DNA from: Pseudomonas denitrificans (nom. rej.)
Lineage (GTDB): Bacteria > Pseudomonadota > Gammaproteobacteria > Pseudomonadales > Pseudomonadaceae
Direction: 5' to 3'
Length of the DNA: 64,000 nucleotides
Assembly: GCF_008807415.1 (NCBI RefSeq)
Contig: NZ_CP043626.1
Location: 992,001-1,056,000, forward strand
The position numbers were made by a program, and so were the translations under genes. Of the stretch, positions 8,372-16,772 are shown in pieces. Each line of letters starts with the position of its first letter. The stretch's first letter is position 1. The notes under the pieces are model-generated. The model saw only the letters and a program-made list of their open reading frames with translations. It was not told where the DNA came from and did not search any database.

Positions 8372-9064
8372 ATGCAAGCCGTCACGCCGCAAATCGCCCC
8401 TGCCATCGCAACCCTCGCTCCTGGCTTTCGTGCCCTGAGCATCACCGTGGACGCCGCACCGATCCTCCATCCGGAGGTGGCGGAGCTGGCGCTGCAGCGT
8501 GCCTGCGCGGCACTGGCGGCGGGCGAGCCGGCCTGGGGCGACGCGCACCTGGCGGCCTGGGCCGAGGTGTTCCGCCGTTTCGGCGCCAAGCCCCAGCGCA
8601 CGCCCTGTTCGGCGGAGGCGCTGCGCAAGCGCGCGCTGCGCGACGGCAGCCTGCCCAGCATCGACCCGGTAGTGGACCTGTACAACGCCATCAGCGTGCA
8701 ATTCGCCATTCCAGTCGGCGGGGAAAACCTCGCCGCCTACGCCGGTACTCCGCGCCTGGTAATTGCCGAGGGCAGCGAGACCTTCGACACCCTGAAGGAC
8801 GGCGCGCCGGCCCATGAATCCCCCGACGCCGGCGAAGTCATCTGGCGCGACGACCTCGGCGTCACCTGCCGGCGCTGGAACTGGCGACAGGGCGTACGCA
8901 CCCGTCTGGATGCCGAGGCGCAGCGTATGTGGTTCATCCTCGAAAGCCTGCCGGAGATGCCGCTGGAGGCCCTGCGCGAAGCGGGCGACCAGCTTGTCGC
9001 CGGATTGCTGGCGATGATGCCGGGGGCTCGGGCCGAGGTGCTGCTGGTGCATTGCAGGGCGTGA
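8372..9064 (+). CDS. B3/B4 tRNA-binding-domain protein
   Basis: 230-residue cytosolic protein built on the B3/B4 fold of the phenylalanyl-tRNA synthetase beta subunit, as a stand-alone form. Visible hallmarks are the middle motif SLPSIDPVVDLYNAISVQFAIPVGGEN and the later VIWRDDLGVTCRRWNWRQG, both typical of these proteins, which are thought to act on tRNA or as editing-like factors without firm function. AAGGA is 7 bases before ATG 8372. A short ORF precedes it and a convergent TetR gene follows 4 bases after its stop. Confidence 0.8.
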   Translation: MQAVTPQIAPAIATLAPGFRALSITVDAAPILHPEVAELALQRACAALAAGEPAWGDAHLAAWAEVFRRFGAKPQRTPCSAEALRKRALRDGSLPSIDPVVDLYNAISVQFAIPVGGENLAAYAGTPRLVIAEGSETFDTLKDGAPAHESPDAGEVIWRDDLGVTCRRWNWRQGVRTRLDAEAQRMWFILESLPEMPLEALREAGDQLVAGLLAMMPGARAEVLLVHCRA

Positions 9065-9068
9065 GCCG

Positions 9069-9698
9069 TCACTTCACCAGGCTTTCCAGGTATGCGCAGA
9101 ACATGTCCGCCATGGCCTCGCTGAAAGCCTGGATTTCCTCCGCACTGCGCGGGCTTTCCGAGAACTGCTTGCCCACCGAACCCAGCGTCGTGGTGATCAG
9201 TTCGCGGGCCAGCGTGCGCTGCGTGTCGCTGGCTTGCGGCAGGACCTCGGCGATGAACGCCTGGAAGATGCCTTCGCTGGCGGCCTTGGCTTCCCTGGCC
9301 TCGGGGGCGTCGCGGTAGAGCGGGGCGGCATCGCTCAGGGCGATGCGCATGCGCGCTTCCTCGCACTCTGAGCGGATGAAGGCGTGCACCAGGTTGCGCA
9401 AGCGTTGCAGCGGCGGCTGGCTTTCATCGACCAACAGGCCGCGCAGCATCTCGGTGGTCTGCCGCCATTCGTCGCTCTGCAGGCGGAACAGGATCGAGGC
9501 CTTGTTCGGGAAGTACTGGTACAGCGAACCGACGCTGACCCCGGCGCGCTCGGCGACCCGCGCGGTGGTGAAACGCTGGGCGCCTTCCTTCTCCAGAACC
9601 TGAACAGCAGCGTCGAGAACGGCCGTCACGAGGTCGTTGGAACGTGCCTGTTTCGGCTCCTTGCGCGTGGAAATACGCGGGCTGCGGCGTTCGCTCAT
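9069..9698 (-). CDS. TetR-family transcriptional regulator
   Basis: 209 residues. N-terminal HTH with the TetR signature (FTTARVAERAGVSVGSLYQYFPNKASIL), then a helical ligand domain. CGGAG is 6 bases before ATG 9698. It is divergent from an O-methyltransferase gene 96 bases away, its likely target together with itself. The ligand is unknown. Confidence 0.9.
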   Translation of the reverse strand: MSERRSPRISTRKEPKQARSNDLVTAVLDAAVQVLEKEGAQRFTTARVAERAGVSVGSLYQYFPNKASILFRLQSDEWRQTTEMLRGLLVDESQPPLQRLRNLVHAFIRSECEEARMRIALSDAAPLYRDAPEAREAKAASEGIFQAFIAEVLPQASDTQRTLARELITTTLGSVGKQFSESPRSAEEIQAFSEAMADMFCAYLESLVK

Positions 9699-9794
9699 GG
9701 CTGGCTCCGGCAATGCGAATAGTAAAACCTGACGAAAAGATCGCATTCTAGTCGGGCGCTTTTTCGCACTCAAATTCCATACGGGAAACCCACC

Positions 9795-10436
9795 ATGACA
9801 ACCCTCACTTCCGCCCCCGTGGCGCCCCTGCTGCAACACCTGTTCGAGGAGGCCGACGCGGCTTCTCCGCAGTCCAGCCCGGCTTTCGCCAACCTCGACC
9901 AGGCCGCGCTGACCCGCCTGATGCAGAGCAAGACGCAGTACCGCGAGCTTTACGGCCAGCTCAAGGACCAGCCGCTGCCCGTCTCGCGGGAAACCGGTGC
10001 GCTGCTGTACATGCTGGCGCGCGGCATCGGTGCGAAGAACATCGTCGAGTTCGGCACTTCGTTCGGCCTCTCCACCCTGCACCTGGCCGCAGCCCTGCGC
10101 GACAACGGCGGTGGCCGGCTGATCACCAGCGAGTTCGAGCCGTCGAAAGTGGCGCGGGCTCAGGCCAACCTGGAGGCCGGCGGCGTCGCCGACCTGGTGG
10201 AGATTCGCCAGGGCGACGCGCTGCAGACCCTGGCCCGCGACCTGCCGGAGAGCATCGACCTGCTGCTGCTCGACGGCGCCAAGTCGCTCTATCCGGAGAT
10301 CCTCGCCCTGGTGGAAAGCCGTCTTCGCCTCGGCGCGATGGTCATCGCCGACAACGCCGACTACTGCCCGAGTACCTGGCCGAAGTTCGCCTGCCGGGCG
10401 GGCGCTACCTGTCGATTCCCTTCGCGGACGATGTAG
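9795..10436 (+). CDS. Class I SAM-dependent O-methyltransferase, frameshifted near 3' end
   Basis: SAM-dependent methyltransferase of the COMT-like (methyltransf_3/24) type. It has NIVEFGTSFGLSTLHLA (SAM loop), the acidic residue in TSEFEP, IDLLLLDGAK and IADNADY. The open frame ends with an out-of-character tail (STWPKFACRAGATC). From about position 10,368 the next frame reads EYLAEVRLPGGRYLSIPFA and continues to a stop at 10,459, exactly the expected C-terminus of the family. One base appears to be missing in the CCC run before GAGTAC. The intact gene would span 9795-10459 (about 221 residues). Divergent from the TetR gene. Confidence 0.85.
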   Translation: MTTLTSAPVAPLLQHLFEEADAASPQSSPAFANLDQAALTRLMQSKTQYRELYGQLKDQPLPVSRETGALLYMLARGIGAKNIVEFGTSFGLSTLHLAAALRDNGGGRLITSEFEPSKVARAQANLEAGGVADLVEIRQGDALQTLARDLPESIDLLLLDGAKSLYPEILALVESRLRLGAMVIADNADYCPSTWPKFACRAGATCRFPSRTM

Positions 10437-10470
10437 AGCTGTCCATGCGCCTGGGCTGAAGCTGCGCTGG

Positions 10471-11394
10471 CTAGAGCGGCGGGTGGGCCACCGGTGCATG
10501 CCGCGCCATCAGCTCGGCGACCCAGTCGATGAACACCCGCAGCTTGGCGCTGACGTGGCGATTGGGCGGGAAAGCCAGGTACAGCGGCATGCTCTCCATG
10601 CTCCAGTCGCCGAACAGTTCCACCAGTTCGCCGCGCGCCAGGGCATCCTGCGCCATGTAACGCGGCAACCAGAGCACGCCCATGCCGGCAATTCCGGCGG
10701 CCAGGTAGGCGTTGCCATCGTCCACCGTGAGTACCGGGCGACCGTGGACCTGAACGCTCTCACCGTCCTTCTGCAGGGCATAGGAAAGCGGCTTGCCGGT
10801 GCGCGCCCAGAGGTAGCCGACGATGCGTTGCTGGCTGTTTTCCAGCTCGCTCGGGTGTTGCGGCACGCCGGCGCGTTGCAGGTAGGCGGGAGCGGCGAAA
10901 ACCCCCAGTTGCAGCTCGCCAATCTTGCGCGCCATCAGCGACAGGTCGGTGAGCTCGCCGCCGCGCACCACGCAGTCGACGTTCTCGTCGATCAGATCGA
11001 CCATGCGGTCGCTGACGCCCAGGTCGATCTGGATGTCCGGATAGCGCTCGTGGAAGTCGGGCAGCGCGGGGATCAGCAGCAGGCGCGCCAGCGGGCTGGG
11101 GACGTCCACCCGCAGGCGCCCGCGCGGCAGGGCGGCAGCGCTGGAGAGGCTGGTCTCGGCATCGTCCATGTCCGCCAGCAGGCGTACCACGCGCTCGTAG
11201 TACGCAGAGCCATCGGCGGTGAGGTTGAGCTTGCGCGTGGTGCGGTTGAGCAGGCGCACACGCAGCCGCGCCTCCAGTTGCTGGATCAGCTGGGTCACGC
11301 TGGTGCGGCTCATGTGCAGGGTGTCGGCGGCTTTGGTGAAGCTGCCGGTTTCCACCACGCGGGCGAAGGCTTGCATCGCATCGAAACGGTCCAT
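10471..11394 (-). CDS. LysR-family transcriptional regulator
   Basis: 307-residue LTTR with HTH FDAMQAFARVVETGSFTKAA / SVTQLIQQLEARLRVRLLNRTTR, the CrgA/DmlR-like subgroup. ATG 11394. It is divergent from a Rid-family gene with a candidate LysR box between them. The target is inferred from position. Confidence 0.88.
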   Translation of the reverse strand: MDRFDAMQAFARVVETGSFTKAADTLHMSRTSVTQLIQQLEARLRVRLLNRTTRKLNLTADGSAYYERVVRLLADMDDAETSLSSAAALPRGRLRVDVPSPLARLLLIPALPDFHERYPDIQIDLGVSDRMVDLIDENVDCVVRGGELTDLSLMARKIGELQLGVFAAPAYLQRAGVPQHPSELENSQQRIVGYLWARTGKPLSYALQKDGESVQVHGRPVLTVDDGNAYLAAGIAGMGVLWLPRYMAQDALARGELVELFGDWSMESMPLYLAFPPNRHVSAKLRVFIDWVAELMARHAPVAHPPL

Positions 11395-11437
11395 GGTGGC
11401 TCCGGCTGGCTGGTGAAAAGGGCTGTCCCCCGGGCTG

Positions 11438-11460
11438 ATTGTTCGGATTCTACAAACAAT
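11438..11460. promoter_or_regulatory. Putative LysR operator ATTGTT-N11-AACAAT
   Basis: Inverted 6-bp arms separated by 11 bases in the 163-base divergent space between the LysR and Rid-family genes. AT-rich and with T-N-A geometry, hence a plausible LTTR site. Confidence 0.45.
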
Positions 11461-11557
11461 GCTGACCCGTATTGCCCGATTATCGCCGGTGCGCTGCGCC
11501 CTAACCTGACTCCATCGTTGAAACCGGGGCTGTGGCCCCCTCTGATGGAGCAAGTCC

Positions 11558-11956
11558 ATGACTACTCGCGACGTGGTTTTCCCCGCTGGCCGCCAGGCCC
11601 TCTATGAACGCAACCGCTATTCCCCGGCGATCCGCAGCAACGGCCTGCTGTTCGTCTCCGGCCAGGTCGGCAGTCGCGAGGACGGCTCGCCCGAACCGGA
11701 GCTGGAAGCCCAGGTGCGCCGGGCCTTCGACAACCTCAACGCGATACTCGCCGCCGCCGGCTGCAGCTTTGAGGACGTGATCGACGTGACGGTATTCATG
11801 GTCGATCCGCAGATGAATTTCGAGCGTGCCTGGCAGGTCGCTGCCGACTACTGGGGCATGGCGCCCTATCCGACGGCGACGGCGGTGGGCGTGACCTGGC
11901 TGTATGGCTTCGACTTCGAGATCAAGGTGATCGCCAGGCTGCCGGAAGGCCGCTAG
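11558..11956 (+). CDS. Rid-family (YjgF/YER057c) protein
   Basis: 132-residue cytosolic protein of the RidA/YjgF fold (SNGLLFVSGQVGSREDG, DVTVFMVDPQMNF). In archetypal RidA an Arg in the 'PARSCV' strand is needed for enamine/imine deamination; here the equivalent stretch reads PTATAVGV without Arg. It probably belongs to another Rid subgroup and may not deaminate reactive imines. GGAG precedes ATG 11558. It overlaps the convergent LysR gene by 4 bases. Confidence 0.85.
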   Translation: MTTRDVVFPAGRQALYERNRYSPAIRSNGLLFVSGQVGSREDGSPEPELEAQVRRAFDNLNAILAAAGCSFEDVIDVTVFMVDPQMNFERAWQVAADYWGMAPYPTATAVGVTWLYGFDFEIKVIARLPEGR

Positions 11957-12870
11957 GTGTCGCCCAGCGCCCGCAGCATCTGCTCGCGCAGCCAGCGGTG
12001 CGCCGGGCGGCTCGCGTGGCGCGGGTGGTAGAGGATGCGCAGGCTGTAGCGCGGCAGCTCGAGGGGCGCCGGGTACAACACCAGCGCACCGTCGGCATTG
12101 AGCTGTTGCGCCACGCGGCGGGGCAGGGTGAGCAGGTAGTCGGAGACGGCGATCAGGCTCGGTGCGGCCAGCAGGCTGGGCAGTTGCACCGCCACGTCGC
12201 GCTGAATGCCCTGACGCGCCAGGGCAGCGTCGATCACGCCGACGGCGTCGCTCCAGGGCAGCACCACCACGTGTCGCTCGGCGAGGTATTGCTGCAGTGA
12301 AAGCCCGCCGCTGATCCGCGAGTGCCCTTTGCGCGCGACTATCACGTAGTCGTCGCTGAAGCACTCGATGGCCTCCAGGGCATCGCCTTCGCTGCGCTCG
12401 TGGGTAACGCCCAGGGCGAAGTGCACACGGCCTTCGCGCAGGTCGTCCAGCGAGTCCTGCTGCGTCGCGTAGACCACCTTGATGCGCAGGTGCGGGGCGA
12501 GTTTCTCGATCCGCGAAACAAGTCCCGGCAGCAGGGTGAAGCTGGTGTAGTCGGTGGCGGCGAAGACGAAGGTCTGGGTGGTGCTTGCCGGGTCGAAAGG
12601 CGCGGCGCTGGACAGCCTTTCGGCAAGCAGCGCCAGGGCCTCGCCGATGCCTTCGGCCATCAGCTCGGCCTGGGCGGTGGGCTGCATGGCGCTACCGGCG
12701 CGGACGAACAGCTCGTCGCCCAGGGTGTCGCGCAGGCGGCCCAGCGCGTGGCTGCAGGCGGAGGGACTCATGGCCAGTTCGTCGGCGGCGGTCACCACGC
12801 TGCGGTGGCGGAACAGGGCGTCGAACACCAGCAGCAGGTTGAGGTCGAGGCGGCGCAGGTTGGCGTGCAC
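11953..12870 (-). CDS. LysR-family transcriptional regulator (NodD/NahR-like)
   Basis: LTTR with the start HANLRRLDLNLLLVFDALFRHRSV, typical of the NodD/SyrM/LeuO-like subgroup. I use the GTG at 12870 (305 residues): the only ATG upstream, at 12909, lies inside a palindromic operator candidate and would add 13 untypical hydrophobic residues. If the ATG is used the gene runs 11953-12909. Divergent from a GNAT gene, its likely target. Confidence 0.82.
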   Translation of the reverse strand: MHANLRRLDLNLLLVFDALFRHRSVVTAADELAMSPSACSHALGRLRDTLGDELFVRAGSAMQPTAQAELMAEGIGEALALLAERLSSAAPFDPASTTQTFVFAATDYTSFTLLPGLVSRIEKLAPHLRIKVVYATQQDSLDDLREGRVHFALGVTHERSEGDALEAIECFSDDYVIVARKGHSRISGGLSLQQYLAERHVVVLPWSDAVGVIDAALARQGIQRDVAVQLPSLLAAPSLIAVSDYLLTLPRRVAQQLNADGALVLYPAPLELPRYSLRILYHPRHASRPAHRWLREQMLRALGDT

Positions 12871-12893
12871 GGTGTTCAGTATCCAGTGAAGAA

Positions 12894-12910
12894 AATGCAG
12901 TACGTGCATT
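12894..12910. promoter_or_regulatory. Putative LysR operator AATGCA-N5-TGCATT
   Basis: Perfect 6-bp inverted arms with a 5-base centre in the divergent LysR/GNAT promoter region. Its position over the ATG at 12907-12909 argues for the downstream GTG start of the LysR gene. Confidence 0.45.
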
Positions 12911-12965
12911 CTGCGCTTTCATTATCCTGCTGTCTTCGATCCACCTGATCCACCGGAACATCACC

Positions 12966-13466
12966 ATGAGCCAACCGACTTTCCGCACCGCCACAGCCGC
13001 CGATACCGAGCGCTGCTTCGAGATCGAGATATCCGCCTACGAAGGCGACGAGGCCGCGACCCGCGAGAAGATCGCCACGCGCATCGCACAGTATCCCGAA
13101 GGCTTCCTGATCATGGAGCTGGACGGCGAGATCATTGGCTTCATCAACAGCGGCTGCGCTTTCGAGGTGGTGATGTCCGACGAGGAGTTCAAGGAGCTCA
13201 TCGGCCACGATGCGGCGGCGCCCAATGTGGTGATCATGTCGGTGGTGATCGACCCGGCGCAGCAGGGCAAGAGCTACGCCACATTGCTGATGCGTACCTT
13301 CATCGAACGCATGACCGGCCTGGGCAAGCGCAGCATCCACCTGATGTGCAAGGACCGTCACGTGCCGCTCTACGAGCGCTTCGGCTATCGCTACGTGAAG
13401 CCGTCGGCGTCCGACCACGGCGGCATGGCGTGGCACGAGATGGTGATGGAGCTGCCTGCCGCCTGA
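12966..13466 (+). CDS. GNAT-family N-acetyltransferase
   Basis: 166 residues, a complete GNAT fold: MSVVIDPAQQGKSYATLLMRTF contains the acetyl-CoA loop (Q-x-G-x-x), followed by the last strands with YERFGYRYV. Similar in design to arylalkylamine/serotonin acetyltransferase-like bacterial GNATs. Substrate unknown; the divergent LysR gene probably controls it. Confidence 0.85.
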   Translation: MSQPTFRTATAADTERCFEIEISAYEGDEAATREKIATRIAQYPEGFLIMELDGEIIGFINSGCAFEVVMSDEEFKELIGHDAAAPNVVIMSVVIDPAQQGKSYATLLMRTFIERMTGLGKRSIHLMCKDRHVPLYERFGYRYVKPSASDHGGMAWHEMVMELPAA

Positions 13467-13477
13467 TCGCTGAAGCG

Positions 13478-13897
13478 TCAGCGCTCCGGCCGGTCGTTCA
13501 CCCGGTCGCGGGTGGCGCGTTCGGCCAGCAGGTCGAAGGTTTCCGGCAGCAGCGCGGCTTCACCCTGTTCGTCGAGCAGTTGGCGGAACACCAGGTGGTC
13601 CGGGAAGCTGCGGCTGATCAGTGTCAGCAGCTCGGTGCCGCGCTCGGTCAGCTCGAAGTTGTTGCCGGTGCCACCGTGCTCGCGGGGGCGTTCCTGGATA
13701 TAGCCGTTGGCGAGCAGGTCGCCCTCCAGGTCGCCGGCGACCTTCTTCAGGTGATCGACGCTGCCGTCCACCGGCTCGCCCTGCAGCCGGTGCTGCTCGG
13801 CCACTTCCTCGCCGCATTCGCGGGCCTTGTAGGGTTGGTCGGCGCATTCCTGGGCGCGCAGCAACAGGCGTTCGATCAGGTCCCAGTCGTAGCTCAT
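13478..13897 (-). CDS. DUF2513-like small helical protein
   Basis: 139 residues, acidic, predicted soluble and winged-helix-like. The pattern 'DWDLIERLLL...HLKKVAGDLEGDLLANGYI...FELTERGTELL' matches DUF2513 proteins, in which a C-terminal 'LT..G..FL' strand resembles a winged helix. The biological role is unknown. GGAGG is placed well before ATG 13897. Not obviously in an operon. Confidence 0.65.
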   Translation of the reverse strand: MSYDWDLIERLLLRAQECADQPYKARECGEEVAEQHRLQGEPVDGSVDHLKKVAGDLEGDLLANGYIQERPREHGGTGNNFELTERGTELLTLISRSFPDHLVFRQLLDEQGEAALLPETFDLLAERATRDRVNDRPER

Positions 13898-14115
13898 GGC
13901 GTGTCCTCCGGGGTCATCAATGCAGGGCCTTCCTGAGTTGCGACCCGGCCGGGCGGGGAGGGTTCGAACTTCCTGCGCGGCGGTGCGCCAATGCGGCGCT
14001 GCGCAACCATCGACGACGTCGAGCTTCACTATCGATGCAATCGAGTGGTGCGCCGGCCGGGCGCAGCTGACTATCTGTCCCAAGAGCTTGTCGAACCGAG
14101 CAAGGGACAGAAACG

Positions 14116-14505
14116 ATGAACACACAGCGCCCCACACCCAATCGCCTGGCTGCCCGCATCGCCCTTGGTCCGTTGCTGCTGGCCGTGGCCAGTCTGACCG
14201 GCTGCGCGGCGACCTCGGAAACCCGGCTGAGCTGGGACAGCCTCGGCGGTACCACCGCCCAGGACAGCAGCACCTACCTGAGCTGCGTCGACGGCCGGCT
14301 CACCCCCGGCACCGCCACCTTCGTCAGTGACAGCGGCGCCACCCGCCAGCTGCTCACCGGCAGCGCCGATCCGCGGCAGGCCAGTGGCATCGTCCAGGTG
14401 ACCCCGATTGCCGGTGGCAACCACTTCAGCGCCTACCAGCGCAGCGCCTGGCAGGACAAGGGCGAGCTGCTGGATGCCGCCTACCAGTGCGCACAGCACA
14501 GTTGA
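14116..14505 (+). CDS. Small lipoprotein of unknown function
   Basis: 129 residues with a hydrophobic signal ending in the lipobox LTGC (Cys at about residue 33), so it is lipid-anchored in the envelope. The mature part has two further Cys (YLSCVDG and YQCAQHS) that could form a disulfide. I do not recognise the family. It is followed by a run of three C-loop hairpins that ends in a terminator. Confidence 0.75.
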   Translation: MNTQRPTPNRLAARIALGPLLLAVASLTGCAATSETRLSWDSLGGTTAQDSSTYLSCVDGRLTPGTATFVSDSGATRQLLTGSADPRQASGIVQVTPIAGGNHFSAYQRSAWQDKGELLDAAYQCAQHS

Positions 14506-14518
14506 ACCGTCTTCGAGC

Positions 14519-14675
14519 GGGCCGCTCCCCCCAGCGACCCGCCCAGCGCCGGCAGGCGGCGAATAGCCTGCGTCAGCGTCTGCCTTCGGGCTGCCGCTGA
14601 TTCACTCTCCAGGGGCGCTCCCCCAGCGCCCGACTATCGCCCGGCGAGTCCCCCCACTCGGCGGGCGTTTTTTTT
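14519..14675 (+). ncRNA. Candidate structured RNA / 3'UTR: hairpins with all-C loops
   Basis: Downstream of the lipoprotein stop lie three hairpins whose loops are only C: 14519-14540 (8-bp stem, one mismatch, C6 loop), 14613-14631 (perfect 7-bp stem, C5 loop) and 14639-14666 (11-bp stem, one mismatch, C6 loop) followed by eight T. The T-run fixes the transcribed strand as plus. C-rich loops exposed this way are a known way for small RNAs to pair with Shine-Dalgarno sequences. It could be the 3'UTR of the lipoprotein gene or a processed small RNA; no family recognised. Confidence 0.45.
14639..14675 (+). terminator. Rho-independent terminator with C6 loop
   Basis: 11-bp stem with a single mismatch and a T8 tail at 14668-14675; ends the lipoprotein transcript and the hairpin run. 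Confidence 0.85.
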
Positions 14676-14850
14676 AATTTACGACTGTTGTGTATTCTGA
14701 TCGGTCATGCCAGTGTGTGCGCCCTGGCGGCTGTATTCGCCCTTCACAGCCTGTCGATGCGCATCCGGTTTGTCCGCCGGGCGCTGAACGCTGCCGCCGG
14801 CCGACGGTACACTCACTCCCGTCGCGTAACAGAAGTACAAGAGAATCGAG

Positions 14851-14943
14851 ATGAACACGCATTTTCCGACTTGCGCCGTCTGGGTCCGTCGTGACGCAGA
14901 CCTGCCCCTTCCCACCACCCTTCAGCCGACGGTGACAGCATGA
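14851..14943 (+). CDS. Possible 30-residue leader peptide coupled to the amidase
   Basis: ATG 14851 with an AAGAGA-type site upstream opens 30 codons (MNTHFPTCAVWVRRDADL..., ending PTVTA) whose TGA overlaps the ATG of the amidase (ATGA). The amidase itself has no good ribosome-binding site, so translational coupling to this ORF is plausible. No homologue recognised; it may be only an upstream ORF. Confidence 0.4.
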   Translation: MNTHFPTCAVWVRRDADLPLPTTLQPTVTA

Positions 14944-16634
14944 TCGAGGTAACCGAAGTTTCCATTGCGCAGCTGCGTGAAGCCCTGGAGTCGGGCCGCA
15001 CCACCGCGGTCGAACTGGTCAAGGCCTACCTCGCGCGCATCGATGCCTACGATGGCCCGGGCAAGCTCAATGCCGTGGTCGTGCGCAACACGCAGGCCCT
15101 GAAGGAAGCCGAAGCCTCCGACGCCCGTCGCGCCCGTGGCGAGACCCTCGGCCCGCTGGATGGCATCCCCTACACCGCCAAGGACAGCTACCTGGTCAAG
15201 GGCCTGACCGCCGCCTCCGGCAGCCCGGCCTTCAAGGACCTGGTCGCCTACCGCGACGCCTTCACCGTCGAGCGCCTGCGCGCTGGCGGCGCCATCTGCC
15301 TGGGCAAGACCAACATGCCGCCCATGGCCAACGGTGGCATGCAGCGCGGCGTCTACGGCCGTGCGGAAAGCCCGTACAACCGCAAGTTCCTCACCGCGCC
15401 ATTCGCCTCCGGTTCCTCCAACGGCGCCGGCACCGCGACCGCCGCGAGCTTCTCGGCCTTCGGCCTGGCGGAGGAAACCTGGTCCAGCGGTCGTGGCCCG
15501 GCCTCGAACAACGGCCTGTGCGCCTACACCCCGTCCCGTGGCGTGATCTCGGTGCGCGGCAACTGGCCGCTGACCCCGACCATGGACGTGGTGGTGCCCT
15601 ATGCACGCACCATGGCCGACCTGCTGGAAGTGCTCGACGTGGTCGTTGCCGAAGACGCCGACAAGCGCGGCGACCTCTGGCGCCTGCAGCCGTGGGTGCC
15701 GATTCCCGCCGTTGCCGACGTGCGCCCGGCGTCCTACCTGGACCTCGCAGCAGGCCCCGAAGCCCTCAAGGGCAAGCGCCTGGGCGTGCCGCGCATGTTC
15801 ATCAACAAGGACGAACTCGCCGGCACCAGCGAGAAGCCCGGCATCGGCGGCCCGACCGGCCAGCGCATCAACACCCGCGCCTCGGTCATCGACCTCTGGG
15901 AACAGGCCCGCAAGGCCCTGGAAGCCGCTGGCGCCGAAGTCGTCGAAGTGGACTTCCCGCTGGTTTCCAACTGCGAGGGCGACCGCCCGGGCGCGCCGAC
16001 CGTGTTCAACCGTGGTTTCGTCACAGAGCAGTTCATGCATGACGAGCTGTGGGAGCTGTCCGGCTGGGGCTTTGACGATTTCCTCCGCGCCAACGGCGAC
16101 CCCAAGCTGAACAAGCTGGCCGACGTCGATGGCCCGCAGATCTTCCCGCACGACCCGGGCACCCTGCCGAACCGCGAGGACGACCTGGTCGCCGGCATGG
16201 ACGAGTACGTCAACATGGCCAAGCGCGGCCTGAAGACCTGGGACCAGATCGAGTCCCTGCCCGACGGCCTGCGCGGCCTGGAGAAGACCCGCAAGCTCGA
16301 CCTGGAAGACTGGATGGACGGCCTGAAGCTCGACGCCGTGCTGTTCCCCACCGTGGCCGACGTCGGCCCGGCGGACGCCGACGTCAATCCGGAGTCGGCC
16401 GACATCGCCTGGAGTAACGGTATCTGGGTCGCCAACGGCAACCTGGCGATCCGGCACCTGGGCGTGCCGACCGTCACCGTGCCGATGGGCGTGATGGCCG
16501 ACATCGGCATGCCGGTGGGCCTGACCTTCGCCGGTCGCGCCTATGACGACTCTGCGCTGCTGCGCTTCGCCGCGGCCTTCGAAGCCACCGGCTCCAAGCG
16601 CCTGGTGCCGCCGAGCACGCCGCCGCTGGCCTGA
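14940..16634 (+). CDS. Amidase-signature family hydrolase
   Basis: 564 residues, cytosolic amidase-signature enzyme that hydrolyses a C-N amide bond. The Ser-cisSer-Lys triad can be placed: Lys in YTAKDSY, cis-Ser in FASGSSNGAG, and the nucleophilic Ser in EETWSSGRGPAS, where the usual 'TDTGGSIR' has changed although Ser and Arg are kept. It is longer than typical members, with inserts after the signature. It starts inside the stop of a 30-codon ORF and ends before a strong terminator. Substrate unknown. Confidence 0.85.
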   Translation: MIEVTEVSIAQLREALESGRTTAVELVKAYLARIDAYDGPGKLNAVVVRNTQALKEAEASDARRARGETLGPLDGIPYTAKDSYLVKGLTAASGSPAFKDLVAYRDAFTVERLRAGGAICLGKTNMPPMANGGMQRGVYGRAESPYNRKFLTAPFASGSSNGAGTATAASFSAFGLAEETWSSGRGPASNNGLCAYTPSRGVISVRGNWPLTPTMDVVVPYARTMADLLEVLDVVVAEDADKRGDLWRLQPWVPIPAVADVRPASYLDLAAGPEALKGKRLGVPRMFINKDELAGTSEKPGIGGPTGQRINTRASVIDLWEQARKALEAAGAEVVEVDFPLVSNCEGDRPGAPTVFNRGFVTEQFMHDELWELSGWGFDDFLRANGDPKLNKLADVDGPQIFPHDPGTLPNREDDLVAGMDEYVNMAKRGLKTWDQIESLPDGLRGLEKTRKLDLEDWMDGLKLDAVLFPTVADVGPADADVNPESADIAWSNGIWVANGNLAIRHLGVPTVTVPMGVMADIGMPVGLTFAGRAYDDSALLRFAAAFEATGSKRLVPPSTPPLA

Positions 16635-16651
16635 TCGGTTGCATGACGAAG

Positions 16652-16678
16652 AACCGCGCCCCTGGGCGCGGTTTTTTT
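16652..16678 (+). terminator. Rho-independent terminator
   Basis: AACCGCGCCC-CT-GGGCGCGG followed by seven T, directly after the amidase. Confidence 0.88.
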
Positions 16679-16772
16679 ATGGTCGCAAAGTGTGGGGCCT
16701 CGTTGTCGATGGTCCGATGCATGGGTAGCTCGTGAACCAGCCTGGTATTCACCGGTGGCACTGGCACTCCCC

